Assembly (NCBI RefSeq): GCF_020536995.1
Contig: NC_068365.1
Location: 38,565,640-38,629,639 of the forward strand
From: Dreissena polymorpha
Taxonomy: Eukaryota > Mollusca > Bivalvia > Myida > Dreissenidae
Length of the DNA stretch: 64,000 bases
Reading direction: 5' to 3'
Both the position numbers and the translations under genes were made by a program. The notes under the pieces are model-generated. The model had not been told where the DNA came from. It ran no database searches and was given only the letters and a program-made list of their open reading frames with translations. Shown here in pieces: positions 35,906-49,310 of the stretch (positions within the stretch are counted from its first letter, which is position 1; each line of letters begins with the position of its first letter).

Positions 35906-36641
35906 CTATTTACTTTGTCTGGTTTATATTTTGCTCCCTAATGTATCTTTATGTGTTTGACAACTTACAAATGAATGTTTGGTAAGCATAACATAAAAGA
36001 AATAGGTCACTACATGTATTAAAAAACATCAATTATAGTGCTTTTTTGACAAAACATAAAAACATATCAGAACTTCGTCAATATTAGGAATTCAAATTTC
36101 AGATTTTGATTTGTCAGGTATTGCACTTTCATTAAATGAGCTGAGCAGGAAAGTCACTTTTTTACCAGATGGTTCAAATTTCGTTCCCAGCCATATGCAT
36201 TTCCGAAAGTCTAAAAATGTTGTTGACAGTTATTAAATGCTCACCTTGTACACCTCAAAACAGGTACATGTATATATCCTAAACAAATGGCGACAATAAA
36301 GTTCTAGATTTATAAAGTAATTATTTAAATTTTTTGGCATTCATATGGATACTTTACACATGTGGATAGATTTCTCATAAAAAGTGAGACATCATGAAAG
36401 TAGTTTGTATATTAACTTTCCTTGTGTGTATATTCATGCAGTATCATATTCTCTAGTGGTGTATTAATTTAATGCTATCAAATATTTCATAATTCTCGAT
36501 TCTCAACCAATTTTATCAAAAACACTATTATAATTACACATGAGTCTTGAAAGTGCCTATCGCCGATGTTATATTGTCCAAAAAATACATGTTATTACTA
36601 AAAAAATGTTGGTATTTAATCAAATAAGATAATTAATATTT
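35906..36641. other. Intergenic, nothing recognised
   Basis: AT-rich sequence without supported exons or repeat families. Confidence 0.4.
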
Positions 36642-37022
36642 GTATGTCCCCCACCACTATAGTGGGGGACATATTGTTTTTGCCCTGTCTGTTGGTTTGT
36701 TTGTGCAAACTTTAACATTTGCCATAACTTTTGCAATATTGAAGATAGCTACTTCATATTTGGCATGCATGTGTATCTCATGAAGCTGCACATTTTGAGT
36801 GGTGAACGGTCAAGGTCATTCTTCAAGGTCAAAGTTCAAATATATGGGTCAAAATCCCTCATTTAATGAACACTTTTGCAATATGAAAGATAGCAACTTG
36901 ATATTTGGCATACATGTGTATCTCATGGAGCTGCACATTTTGAGTGGTGAAAGGTCAAGGTCATCACTTTAGGTTAAAGGTCAAAGATGTGGGGACATAG
37001 TGTTTCACAAACACATCGCTTG
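36642..37022 (+). mobile_element. Family B element, copy 6
   Basis: TGTATGTCCCCCACCACTATAG start with its palindromic partner AGTGGGGGACATA, two monomers, then GGGGACATAGTG, hairpin TGTTTCACAAACA and TCGCTTG. It is close in sequence to copy 1. Confidence 0.7.
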
Positions 37023-37744
37023 ATTAAATTGCACTTGACCAATCTTTGGTACAACTCTTTAAATTAGATATACAGCGAAAATGTACATCCACTGTTGATA
37101 GCTTCACAGTCTTCTTTAAAAAAAACCGTGTAGTCGGATTTTGTATTTTAAAACAGATCATTCAGTGAGTTTACTAACACAACTATAATACTTAAAATAA
37201 AAAATAATATTTTATTTTTTATTTGTTTATATAAATTTGCCTGCCCTAGGGTTTGAAATCGGGACCTATAGAAACAAAAGCTATACCGTTACCACAACGC
37301 TACACAGTCTTTTGAATTTGGATGGTAGTTTTCATGTTCTGTGGGCAATACGTGGGTTTGCTTCATTATCATTTAAAAGCCTTTACAATCCATTTTGTTT
37401 TCTAATTTCTTTGATGCTTGTCGGTAAAGGAACATATATATATATATATATATATTTAACATTCTTCTTAGTCAGGAGTGTTATTAAGCTTTTTGGAATA
37501 TATAGGATAATTCTTTAACCTATTGTTTTTGTTTTAATTGTCATTTTTGGCTTGGGGCAAAGCCCCTCGGCTATAGTAGTGTACTGATACCGATTTCTGA
37601 GATAAGCTGACTTGGCTGGCTGCCAAAACCAAATTATAATAAGTGCGTGCGCAATAAAATTAGTTCTTTGCAGATCACAATAACCCGGCTTGTACATGTA
37701 AATACAGAACATCACTATATAACATGACAGTGTCATACAAAGTG

Positions 37745-38874
37745 TAAAAAAAATATTATTGAATCAAAAATGTTAAGCATTGGCTACAACATAGTTTTAA
37801 TTATCCCCCGCCAGAGGCGGAGGGATATTGTTTTGGCGTTGTCCGTCCGTCCGGCTGTCCGTCCGTCCGGCACTTTTGTGTCCGGAGCCATATCTTGGAA
37901 GTGCTTTGGCGGATTTCATTGAAACTTCGTATGAGTATATATATGCATAAGAGGATGATGCACGCCAAATGGCATTGTACACCATCTGTTAAAAACAGAG
38001 TTATGGCCCTTTGTATCTTGAAAAAATGCTTTTTACTATAGGCACTTTTGTGTCCTGAGCCATATCTTGGAAGTGCTTTGGCGGATTTCATTGAAACTTG
38101 GTATGAATGTATATTTGCATAAGAGGATGATGCACGCCAAATGGCATTGTACACCATCGGTTAAAAACAGAGTTATGGCCCTTTGTATCTTGAAAAAATG
38201 CTTTTTACTATAGGCACTTTTGTGTCCGGAGCCATATCTTGGAAGTGCTTTGGCGGATTTCATTGAAACTTGGTATGAGTATATATATGCATAGGAGGAT
38301 GATGCACGCCAAATGGCATTGTACATTATCTGTTAAAACAGAGTTATGGCCCTTTGTATCTTGAAAAATTGCTTTTTACTATAGGCACTTATGTGTTCGG
38401 AGCACATAACTTGGTATGAGTATATATATTGATAATAGGATGATGCACGCCAAATGGCATTGTACACCATTTGATACTAACAAAGTTATGGCCCTTTGTA
38501 TCTTCAAAAAATGCTTTTTTAGTGTCAAATATAACACTTTTCTGTCCAGAAGTATATAGGCGGGGGATATCAATTCAATGAATTTGCTTGTTGTTTACAT
38601 ATTCATGCGAGAATAAGTTCCTCACTGTACGGTCTCAAACTACCGTTTCGCGGAGTTTGTCAAAACAAGAACAACTTGTTTGCCATTAATAATAGTTTTA
38701 CTGTAATACATGTAAAAAAATTATTGAATCAAATTTGTTAAGCATTGGCTACGACATAGTTTTTATTGTTTACATATTCATGCGAGAATAAGTTGCTCAC
38801 TTGACGGTCTCTAACTACCGTTTCGCGGACTTTGTCAAAACAATAACAACTTGTTTGCCATTAACTTTGAACTA
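37745..38874. repeat. ~160 bp tandem duplication; one copy holds family D
   Basis: The sequence ATTATTGAATCAAA ... AAGCATTGGCTAC ... GAGAATAAGTT ... TTTGCCATTAA occurs as an intact copy at 38713-38862 and as a split copy at 37745-37802 plus 38593-38698. The split copy carries the 790 bp family D element. This gives a matched empty and filled site 120 bp apart. Confidence 0.85.
37803..38592 (+). mobile_element. Tandem-monomer element, family D
   Basis: It starts ATCCCCCGCCAGAGGCGG and CGTCCGTCCGGC, with three full ~172 bp monomers and a shorter fourth ('catatcttggaagtgctttgg', 'gatgcacgccaaatggc'). The 3' part has GGCGGGGGATATC, hairpin AATTCAATGAATT and CTTGTT. Minus-strand frames of ~100 codons across monomers are repeat by-products. 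Confidence 0.8.
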
Positions 38875-39576
38875 TAATCTAAACTAATAAAAATAAGTCA
38901 GTGGAACTTAAATTTTCATTATTTTCTCTCGATTTTTACATGGTTTAAATTAACCTCAGCTTAAATAACAATGAATACAGTGAGTAGGGCACAGTCTACA
39001 GTGACCATTTTCGGATAAACTTCCTGGTTTTTGTCAAAGGTAAATTAAAATAAGTTTTTCATTTGTTTTTCTCATTAAAAAAATCAAAGTTGGTCTTAAA
39101 GGATGGAATTTCATGTTTAATGAATCTATTACACCAATCATGATGTTTGAATGAGCCGTTTTGGCGGTCATAACGACGATTTTAGACGCTGTTTATGTGT
39201 CTGTTTGCTTAGGTAGTTGTCAAAATCTTAAACACTTCTCAATTTATCATTTGTTGTTGAACTTTTCTATAATGACAATATTAACATTTCGTTGAACAAT
39301 TTACGGGCATATATTCCCTTAGACGTATTCTACTTTCATTTTATGTACTTAAAAGTATTGTATTACATTTAACAGACTGTGAACTGGGCAAGGTTGTAGT
39401 AAAAACTAATCAAATTAATGTTGCAAATCTTTGTGCCAAATCCACCTCATGAAAAACAGATTGGGCACAAGTGGAGTGCGAACACTAAATGATGTTCTAC
39501 TAAATAGCAGGTTTGATATGATTTACACCTTGCATTGTTTACACTGCACCTTCATGTATACCATGTGACTTTAAGA
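38875..39576. other. Intergenic, nothing recognised
   Basis: No exon, RNA gene or repeat family identified. Confidence 0.4.
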
Positions 39577-39980
39577 TCTGTGTTGGGAGAATGAGGCGCG
39601 ACCCAGATAACATTTTTAAGGATGTCTTTTTGAATTATTTCACCATTTGTAATGGAATAAAGTCGAGAGCTCGCTCATTCGTGAGAGTGTTCTATAGATA
39701 TTATGATTTTTTTTTTAACAAATAAGTAATTTTCAGTAAAGTGCAATCGCGCGTTTGTAATATGAAGTCCCAACACTGATACGACATTTTTCTAACCGTT
39801 CAAACGCGTCATTGCACATTACTGAAAAATACTGATTTGTTTACAAAAAATCATGATACCTATAGAAAACTCTCACGAATCAGCCGGCTCTCGACTTTAT
39901 CCCATTTAAAATAGTGAAATATTGAAAAAGAAATCCGTGAAAATGTTAACTGTGGTGCGCTTTATTCTCCCAACACAGAA
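39577..39980. mobile_element. 404 bp foldback element with ~180 bp arms
   Basis: Outer ends TCTGTGTTGGGAGAAT and ATTCTCCCAACACAGA are exact inverses. Similarity continues inward, with gaps, through ATAAAGTCGAGAG/CTCTCGACTTTAT to TAATTTTCAGTAAAGTGCAAT/ATTGCACATTACTGAAAA-like segments near the centre. No open frame. A MITE-like foldback of unknown superfamily. Confidence 0.75.
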
Positions 39981-40665
39981 CGTTTACCTTTATGGTGTTA
40001 AGTATGGATACTATTTTTTAATATTAAACATTGACAATATACTATTCACTATGCATATCTTGAGGATTCAGATTGTATAATGTACCCAGCAATAATCTTT
40101 TTTTCGTCTTGATTATATAATTTTAATAATATTTCTTGTGTTATTTTCACATAGAGTAAGTTAAACAAGCGTCAAGGCAAAACTAAAACATGACATGGTT
40201 TTCAATTTCAATAAATTGTTGACAAGCCTATGGTATCTACTGGCGATATGTATTTTTATGTGTTTGTTTAAGGTTTCTAATCAGTCATTTTTATTTTAAT
40301 TATTGCAGATCTTTACAAGTGAATTTGGCAAATCCTGATGCAACCTGAGCTTACCAAGTTTACTGACAGTTTGGACTCTGTGTGGATGATAATATGGACA
40401 ATATATTGTGTTCATGTTGTGTTGTGATTGACATTTTTTAACAGATAAGATTTTTTAATCCAGACTTAACAGGTGATTTTTCTTCAAAGAATAAATACAA
40501 TACTTTTTTATTGATGTGCATGAATTTTAGTACAAAATATCAACAATGTGTATCTTGTGTTGTTTTTCCAATCAGTCTGTCATCCATAGGTAATATATTA
40601 AGTATGAGAAGGGAATAATTTTTTTTGTTGTTTCTGCACACCATGTCAGATACATGAAAATATAT
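39981..40665. other. Intergenic, nothing recognised
   Basis: AT-rich; no supported feature. Confidence 0.4.
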
Positions 40666-41360
40666 TTATGCCCCCAACAAGCGGTATATAGTTTTTGCAC
40701 TGTCCGTCTGTCAGTCTGTCTGCCTTCCGTAACACTTTTCGTGTTCACTCTCTAATTCAAGAAGTTCTAATCCGATCTCCAAACTTGGTCAGAAGTTGCA
40801 TCCGGATAACGTCTAGGTCAAGACGAACATGGGTCATGCCGGGCAAAAAACTGTTTCATAGGGTCACTTAGTGCGTTTCAAACATTCAGCATGGTGTCCG
40901 CTCTCTAATTCAAGTAGTTTTCATCCGATCTTTCCCAAACTCTGTCAGAAGTTGTATCTACATTATGTCTACGCCAAGTGTGAACATGGGGCATGCCGGG
41001 CATAAAACTAGTTCACTGGGTCACTTAGTGCGTTTTAAACATTCAGCTTGGTGTCCGCTCTCTAATTTAAGTAGTTTTTATCTGATCTTCACCAAACTTG
41101 TTCACAAGTTGTATCTAGATGGTCTCTAGGCCAAGTTCGCACATGCATGCAAAGAATTGGCAGAAGAAAAACATCTACAAACTGCAACAGATGACATATG
41201 TAACAAACAAAATTTAAATATTGAACACCTGTTATGTAGCAAACTAATAGTTAAATAAAATAAAGGCGATGTATATCTCAAAAACATTTACACACTTATG
41301 CTTTTATGTAGTGACAAAGTTACAGTTGGGGGCATCCGTGTCGTGTAAACACATTTGTTT
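40666..41360 (+). mobile_element. Tandem-monomer element, family F
   Basis: It starts TTATGCCCCCAACAAGCGG, with GTCCGTCTGTCAGTCTGTC, three ~160 bp monomers ('gtgtccgctctctaattcaag', 'catgccgggcataaaact'), then GTTGGGGGCATCC, a GTGTCGTGTAAACAC stem-loop and TTTGTTT. Confidence 0.65.
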
Positions 41361-43257
41361 GATTAATGATAAACAAATCATTCATAGTGATCTAACTATA
41401 AAATATTCTTTACAAGATAAGAAATACATTGTATTGTATGCCTGCTAATATTGTGGTCTTAAAATAATATCACTAATACTGTTGTAGTTCATTTAAACAT
41501 CAAGATATGTGATGTTAATGTATGTGTTCATGTTATGTTTGTATTTGATTTATTTTTACATGTAAATGAATATTTTGGTGTTTAAAGTTCAATCTATAGT
41601 GAGTTAATAAGTGACGTGTGCCATTAAATATGTAGTGCTTTATAATATTGCTTTAATTTTGTTTTAGTTGAAAATCATGTTTTTGAATCTCTACGTATGA
41701 AATGCACTAGTGAATTTGGTTTGACACTTATGCGAAGATTAATAATATATTAACTTCAAATACATTGTTGATCACAAACAGCATGTATATGCAATCCACA
41801 AATTACTGTTTCCATAGCAACTGTTAACTTAATGTTTTTTGTCTACTTAATTTTATCAATCATGAAACAAAATTGAATTGCTAAATAAACAAAATAATGT
41901 CTGGCAGTACAGACACACAACACAAATTGTAACATGAGGAGTTATTCGTTTTAGTTTTAAGTTCATAGCTGTACAAAATGTTCAATTTCTGAATACACAC
42001 CTTTTTCCAGAAAATGTGCATATAATTATGTATATATTAAACATGTTAATGATGTTCCATATCTGTCCAGAACATATTTTGTTGATTTTCTGTGCTTTTT
42101 TTTTCTTAAATTCTTCAAAATAGTAATAAATATGAAAACATAACATTTTTTGTTCCCATGGCAACCATGAGTATTTACGGATTAATATTAGTACAATTAA
42201 TTCCGTACTTTGAAATTAATTATGTTCATCCAGATACGCGATCAATGGAGATATTATCAACACAAATTGATCAGCATAACATGTACCGATACTGGTTGAA
42301 TAAGGACGTCATTTCATCGAAAACGGGCATTCAGCATTTATGACACACAAAAAGTGTCAGACCCAGATGGGTCATAATCTCGTTCCCAGCCACATATCTT
42401 CATCGCCTATGTAGGATGGCCATGACTTAATGATCGACTATCCATTGTGACTTTTTGAAAAATGCAGCTGCAGCCTTGATTTTTATAAACCTGTTTAGAA
42501 TAATCCATACACATACTAAATCGATATAAAACTTCCGACAAAACGTCTTCTTAAAAAAAGATAGTTTGACTATGTATATATTGACATCTATATACATAGT
42601 CGAACTATCTTTTTTTTAAAGAACTAAACTTCTTCCCAAGCACACTAAATCAAGCCCCAGGCCTTCAGCGCCTACGGCGCTTTGATTCCAACTGTGAACA
42701 AGTCCCATTCAGTATTGATAAATCTGCAATCTTTACTGAACATCAATAAAAGAGCAAACATTTACCTTAGCCAATACTAACTTATCATATTTCATTTCAA
42801 ACGAAAGCTTACACTCTCTCAATAAATGTGTACTGTTTGCTTAAATATGTGTTTAATTGACTGATGTTATTTAGGAAATAAATGTTGACTCAAATTATTA
42901 CAATACACGGGCATACGAAGGAAATAATAATTTTTACATCACTTATCATTCGATATTTAACAGCATTTATTTACTTAAATACACTTAAAAAAGATAAATC
43001 ATATCCTGCTAGAATGTGTAATTATGATATGAACCCTCATCTTTAAGGCCTTGTTAAATTGTTAGTTTAGACATGATACAACATAATATAATAAATAATA
43101 TATATAATTGTGCATTATTGTTTGGTATAACGATAAAAAAAAAGGTTTTCTGCAAGTCCAAGGGTTTACTCATCTGTGACAATTTGCTCCTTAAACCTCA
43201 ATGATTTGTATTGAACATTCAAGTTTTGATTATTTTATGTTAATTATTGGTGTATTT
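41361..43257. other. Intergenic with one short hairpin
   Basis: An inverted repeat at 42551-42619 has two ~30 bp arms, TTAAAAAAAGATAGTTTGAC in the left one, an 8 bp loop, one mismatch and one extra T. Otherwise AT-rich with no supported gene. Confidence 0.45.
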
Positions 43258-44646
43258 TTAGCTCATCTATTTTTGAAAAAAAAATATGAGCAATTGTCAT
43301 CACCTTGGCGTCGGCGTCCGGTTAAGTTTTGCGTTTAGGTCCACTTTTCTCAGAAAGTATCAATGCTATTGCATTCAAACTTGGTACACTTACTTACTTT
43401 CATAAGGGGACTGGGCAGGCAAAGTAAGATAACTCGTGTGCATTTTGACAGAATTATGTGCCCTTTTTATACTTAAAAAAATTAGAAAATTAGAAAATTT
43501 GGTTAAGTTTTGTGTTTAGGTCCATTTTTTTCCTTAAGTATCAAAGCTATTGCTTTCATACTTGCAACACTAACTATCATAAGGGGACTGTGCAGGCAAA
43601 GTTATGTAACTCTGACTGGCATTTTGACAATATTATGTGCCCTTTTTATACTTAGAAAATTGAAAATTTGGTTAAGTTTTGTGTTTAGGTCCACTTTATT
43701 CCTACAGTATCAAAGCTATTGCTTTCATACTTGCAACACTTATTAACTATCATTAGGGGACTGTGCAGGCAAAGTTATGTAACTCTGACTGGCATTTGGA
43801 CGGAATTATGGGCCCTTAATACATAGAAAATTGAAACTTTGGTTAAGTTTTGTGTTTTGGTCCACTTTACCCCTAAATTATCATAGATATTGCTTTCATA
43901 CTTGGAACACTCGCAAACTATCATAAGGTTGTCATTGTTACGGAATTATGGCCCTTTTTTGACTTAGTAACTTTGAATATATGGTTAAATTTTGTGTTTC
44001 GATCCACTTTACTTCTAAAGTATCAAGGCTATTGCTTTCAAACTTCAAATACTTTCATGCTATCATGAGGTTACTGTACCTGGCAAGTTGAATTTTACCC
44101 TGACCTTTGAATGACCTTGACTCTCAAGGTCAAATTATTAAATTTTTCTAAAATTGCCACAACTTCTTTATTTATGATTAGATTTGATTGATACTTTGAC
44201 AAAACTACTCTTACCTGACATACCACAATAGACTCCACCCAAACCATCCCCCGTGCCCTCCCCCCCCCCAATCCTCCCACCCTAATTTTTTTTTAAGATC
44301 ATCTCACAAATGACCACCACACCCTCACACTTTACCCCCCCCCCCCCCACCCACCCCCATTTTTTTTATTTGAAACGGTTAAAAAACACCAATATTTATT
44401 TCTATTATTTTATTTTTGAAATAATACCGTCCAACCATCGCACCCAAGAATCCCCTCCCCCACCCCTCGTTTTTTTTTCCCATTTTTTTCGCATTTTTGG
44501 AAGATAATGTAATAAATGTCCACACCCCACACTATACACCCCTCTTCACTCCACCCCTCCCTCCTTTGTGATTGAAATTGAGAGTCCCTTCACCTTTAAA
44601 AAGAAAATAGATGAGCGGTCTGCACCCGCAAGGCGGTGCTCTTGTT
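43258..44646 (+). mobile_element. Tandem-monomer element, family M, copy 2
   Basis: TTAGCTCATCTATTTTTG start and AAAATAGATGAGCGG, GCACCCGCAAGGCGGTGC, CTTGTT at the end; here the inverted echo matches the start exactly. Monomers and C-rich tracts follow the order of copy 1 (4601-5879), with indels in the C-runs. Confidence 0.75.
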
Positions 44647-45652
44647 ACAGTGGTCGTGGCTAAGACCAAGAATTTCTTTCCTGAAAGAGTTTCCAGAGTT
44701 TCAATATTTGCTATATTAAATAAAGATTGAAAACTGCGAAATCAAAAAACAAGAATCAGTATTGTTTTATCAGATGCAACATGCACACATCAACATTAAC
44801 GGAAACGCTATTACTTACAATGGCAAATGATCTGTAAGTTGTAAGAGCATAATTATATTTGAGTAGTGTTTATGTTTTATAACATATTAAACATTTATAT
44901 AAGTTCCACGACATGAAACTTGGGAATTGCAACTTACATAACTGTATGTATGAAATATGTACAAATGCCATTATTATTTTTATTTACAATCTAGTTGTAG
45001 TCTAGAATGTATGGTTGTAAGCTATACACGTAACAATTTTGTATTCTTAAGCAACGCCTTTTCGACACTTTTATTGTGGTTTAGATGATTTTATGTACGA
45101 TCCTCTGTTGTAAAGTTTACAAATATTGCATAACGAAAACACTACTTTTAAATAACATACGCATTTTCATTATACAAAGTGGTATATATGCCTTTGACTG
45201 CCACTCATCATTATGTGTACCATTATGAGGCTTAACAAATAAACTTGAGAGTATAGCTACTATGCATCAGACAACATAAATTAAAATGTTACCTTATACA
45301 TGTACTTTCAAATTTGTTTTTTTAAAGTTTACTTCTCAAATCTAGTCTTAAGTTTATTTTGAACTTCAACGTTGATAATTTAATCATAGCATTCTCTTAA
45401 ATCAAGAAATTTAAATTTCTTCTACAATTTTAAAAACTTCCTCTTTTAATATGGTTAATTGTTCTTCTCAAAATACTGTTATTAATGCAATAATTGTACA
45501 TTTGATTTTGCCGTATTGTAAGCGGGTATAACTTAACACCTATTTCACATGCAGACGAAGGTATAGCTTGACTTGATATTTCTACTCTGTTGTAATAATG
45601 TGGTTATGTACTTAGTCGACCATTAAAACAAATTATGTGGCGTTTTGAGCTT
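44647..45652. other. Intergenic, nothing recognised
   Basis: AT-rich; no supported feature. Confidence 0.4.
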
Positions 45653-47052
45653 TTTATGCTTTGGTAGGGTGGCATATAGCAGTCGCACTTTCTGTCCATC
45701 TGTCCAACCGTCGACATTGAGCTGATTTTCGTGTATGTTATTCGTGCTACATTACGTACAAATCAAGTTTAAAATTCGTTTCAGTCCGTTGATTTATGAG
45801 GAAGTTATGTTTTTTTTTGGACTAAGAATCTGGAGGTTTTACGAAATGCTTTCTGATATTGAGCTGATTTATGGTTTGTGAGTCTACGTACGTGCTCTAC
45901 AGATGAAGTGTGAAATTGGTTCCTGTCCATTGATTTTTAGCGAAGTTATGGGCCTTGGAATTTGAAATAATCTGTTTTATAACATTTCCCCAGAGGTTTA
46001 TTACGCAACGCTTTTAGATATTGAGCTGATTTTTTAGTCTGCCAGCATGACTTACAGATGAAGTGTGAGTTTCGTTTTTATGCTCCCTCAAAGTTTTTGG
46101 GGGGAGCATATAGTCGCCGCTTCGTCTGTCCGTTCGTGTGTCTGTCCGTGCACAATTGTTGTCCGGGCTATTTCTCAGCAAATAATGACCGGAATTCAAT
46201 AAACTTTATGGGAAGCTTCACTGCCAAGAGGAGATGTGTATATTATCAGCCGGTTCTGGTCGGATGATTTTTCACAGAGTTATGGCCCTTTGAAATTTTC
46301 CATTAACTGTACATATAGTGCAATTCTTGTCCGGGCTATTTCTCAGCAACTTATGACCGGAATTCAATGAAACTTTATGGGAAGCTTCACTACCAAGAAG
46401 TGCATGTGCATATTATCAGCCGGTTCTGGTCGGATGATTTTTCACATACTTATGGCCCTTTGAAATTTTCCATTGTACATATAGTGCAATTCTTGTCCGA
46501 GCTATTTCTCAGCAACTTATTACGGGAATTCAATTAACTTTATGAGAAGCTTCACTACCAACAGGAGATGTGCATATTATCAGCCGGTTATGGTCGGATG
46601 ATTTTTAACAGAGTTATGGCCCTTTGAAATTTTCTATAAACTGTACATATAGTGCAATTCTTGTCCGGGCTATTTCTCCCAAACTACTGACTGGAATTCA
46701 ATGAAGCTTTATGGGAAGCTTAACTTCCTTGAAGAAATGCGCATGTTATTTGTGGGTTCTGGTTAGATGATTTATTTAAAGAGTTATGGCCCTTTGAAAT
46801 TTTTAAGTTGCTAAACCATCCATCGTATTATTTTGTCCAAAGTTATGCCCCTCAAGACGTTTCCTTTTTTCTGAATATATAGTGCAATATTGTGACAAAA
46901 AACACTTTGAGGAGCATCACCCGTCTCCGACGGTTTCTTGTTGTCTATTGATTTTTGGCTAAGTTGTGGGCATTGTTTTCTCTTAAAAAGTTGCTGTGGG
47001 AATTCCACGCGCAGTAGGGGGGAATTGTGTTTCACAAGCGCAGCTCTTGTTG
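45653..47052 (+). mobile_element. Family I element, split by family E
   Basis: It starts TTATGCTTTGGTAGGGTGGC, has two and a half monomers ('attgagctgatttt', 'cagatgaagtgtgaaattgg'), then is interrupted at 46079. It resumes at 46943 (GTCTATTGATTTTTGGC) in the same monomer position and ends GGGGGGAATTGTG, TTTCACAAGCGC and GCTCTTGTT. Confidence 0.6.
46080..46942 (+). mobile_element. Tandem-monomer element, family E, nested in family I
   Basis: It starts TATGCTCCCTCAAAG, with CTGTCCGTTCGTGTGTCTG, four ~165 bp monomers ('tccgggctatttctcagcaac', 'agccggttctggtcggatg'), then ACTTTGAGGAGCATC (exact inverse of the start's TGCTCC and CTCAAAG parts), hairpin CCGTCTCCGACGG and TTCTTGTT. Confidence 0.75.
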
Positions 47053-48539
47053 ACCTTGTAATTCAGGTGTTCCACTGTGTATGCGTGTAATGAAGGTCAA
47101 TTGCATGGCGGATAACAAGTAACAAAACATAAACATGAATTATTGGTTTAAATGTAACTTTCAATCAACATAATATACAATTTCATGAGAACATATGTTC
47201 ACGTGTTTGAAACTAGCTAAACATTGAAAGGGTACGGTACGATTATGATTCGTTTAGCGGCCGATTTGGCGTTAAAACAAAGCTTGATAAGTTGATGTGC
47301 ATGTATGTATATATATATATATATAATGTTAGAACAATTTTATTTGCGATTTTGTAAATCGTTCATTTAATAAATTATGGTTCTCTTTTGCATTTAAAGG
47401 TAAACTTTTATATACATCGTACTACTATTATTTTAATAAGCTGCACTTTGTCCTAAAACGTTAATCTCTTAAAATAATAAAATGATTTTATTGATGTATG
47501 AGGTATGTTTGTCGAGCTACAATTAACCTACATTGTATATACCATGAGTTTTAAACTACAGGACATGTAGATGCCTAATGCGAGCTGCGTAAATGTGTTA
47601 AGTATAGACAGGAACGGTACGAAAACCTTCATAAGTGTTCCGTTCTCATATTACGATTCATGTTATAAAAAAGTTTAAGTTCACTTTGTGAAATATAAAT
47701 ACATCGTAAAGTTCGAATTTATAAACTGTGAAAATGAAATTGGAATTCAGATGTATGAAATATAAACTATATATGGTAAACTGTTTAGTATGAGAAGTAC
47801 AGAGTGCATGGTAAATATATACTATAAAGTGAGAAGTGGGAGCTGTGTATAATGCAGTGTTAAACGAGAACATTTAACTGCGACATTAAGCTCTTTGCTG
47901 TCATAAATGTGAAGTATGACATATATATATAACACAATAGCACTATGTGATATATTGTAAATAATAGCATGCATTTGTGTCCAAACGTTTGTTTTAATTC
48001 CATACTTTGAAAACATCTAGTAAGTGTTTAGCCTTTAGGCGTGCATTTCAAGTTTTAACAAACAACAAATATTTCATACTGAAAGACACATTCTGTACGA
48101 TTTGCCTACACAACGTCATCAGAAGTAGGTTTAATTAAAAAGAATTAGCTGACCCACTTTCTCAAATTTCTTTACTATGGCTGTGATGTAATTAAAAGTA
48201 TGAATGAGAGCATATGGGGTGACGTAAGCATACCTTAAATTCGGAAATATGCTATGTATTCTTGCCAGTTACAAGTGTTGACGGATAAAATATTCGGAGA
48301 TGGCTGGACTGATATAAAGAAAAAAATGGCAAACGGTGAAATGTTCCCGTCCCATTTCTTTCTGGGTGTTTACAATACAAACATATGGAAATAAATCTAT
48401 TCAACCAAATCTTTAATCTTCAGATTAAATTTCATCATAGATTTACATGATGTTCATTAAATGTACCTTCCCATTGAGCAAATTCACATATAAAATATTC
48501 ATAACTTAAATTCAAAATTGTATATTACTAATAGAATTC
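47053..48539. other. Intergenic, nothing recognised
   Basis: AT-rich with short TA runs near 47311; no supported gene or repeat family. Confidence 0.4.
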
Positions 48540-49036
48540 GGGGGGGGGGGGGGGCACGCGTATACGGGAACTTACCGGGTTTAAGTCCGCTTAGTGGGGT
48601 TAAACCATTTTTTGTGGGAATACATTAGTTATATGAGATTAAACGGCTTCGGGAAAATGATATAATCGTGATTTTATTTATATTGTACTGTACACATGCA
48701 TCAATAATGTGTATTATAAAGGAAAATGATATTTGTTCATCAAATTTCCCGAACGTCACGAAAGTAGACAACAGATGTTTGGACGGTTTTCTTTCAATAA
48801 CTTTTGTATCCCGACATCTACGATCTTGAAAAAAAAATGGAAGCGCAAACACTTCAGAGCCAAAAGGGCGTAATCATTTAAAAGAAGTTTTAGAATAAAG
48901 TGGCTTACCGGGTGAATATAGCCGCTACTCCTTCGCGAAAAACAGAACAACGATGCCATCTTGGAAGCTAGTTCCAACAATCTTCACTTAAACGCGATAA
49001 GCTCCCGTATACACATTCCTACACCCTCCCCCCTTT
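48540..49036. mobile_element. Possible ~500 bp TIR element with G/C-run ends
   Basis: The left end is a 15-G run, then CACGCGTATACGGGAACTTA and GTTTAAGT. The right end read inversely is a G-rich run, GGTGTAGGAATGTGTATACGG, GAGCTTATCGCGTTTAAGT. Inverted similarity covers about 45 bp. The low-complexity ends make exact borders uncertain. Confidence 0.45.
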
Positions 49037-49310
49037 AGAATAGAGTAAATATATATGTATCAAACATAAAGCAAACCATTCATATATAATTAAAACGATT
49101 ATTTATTGCTATTGTCTTATTTCCAAAAACAATTGAGGATAAATTTAGTGTTTTTAAATTTATGAATCATGTTAAATTTTATATCAAGCGCCTACATAAA
49201 TATACATAAACCGATATAACGGCATTCAATAACATAAACATATGATGCAATAAAAGGACATCTAAAACGCAATATAGAAACAATAAAGCACAAAATTCTA
49301 ATATCAATAA

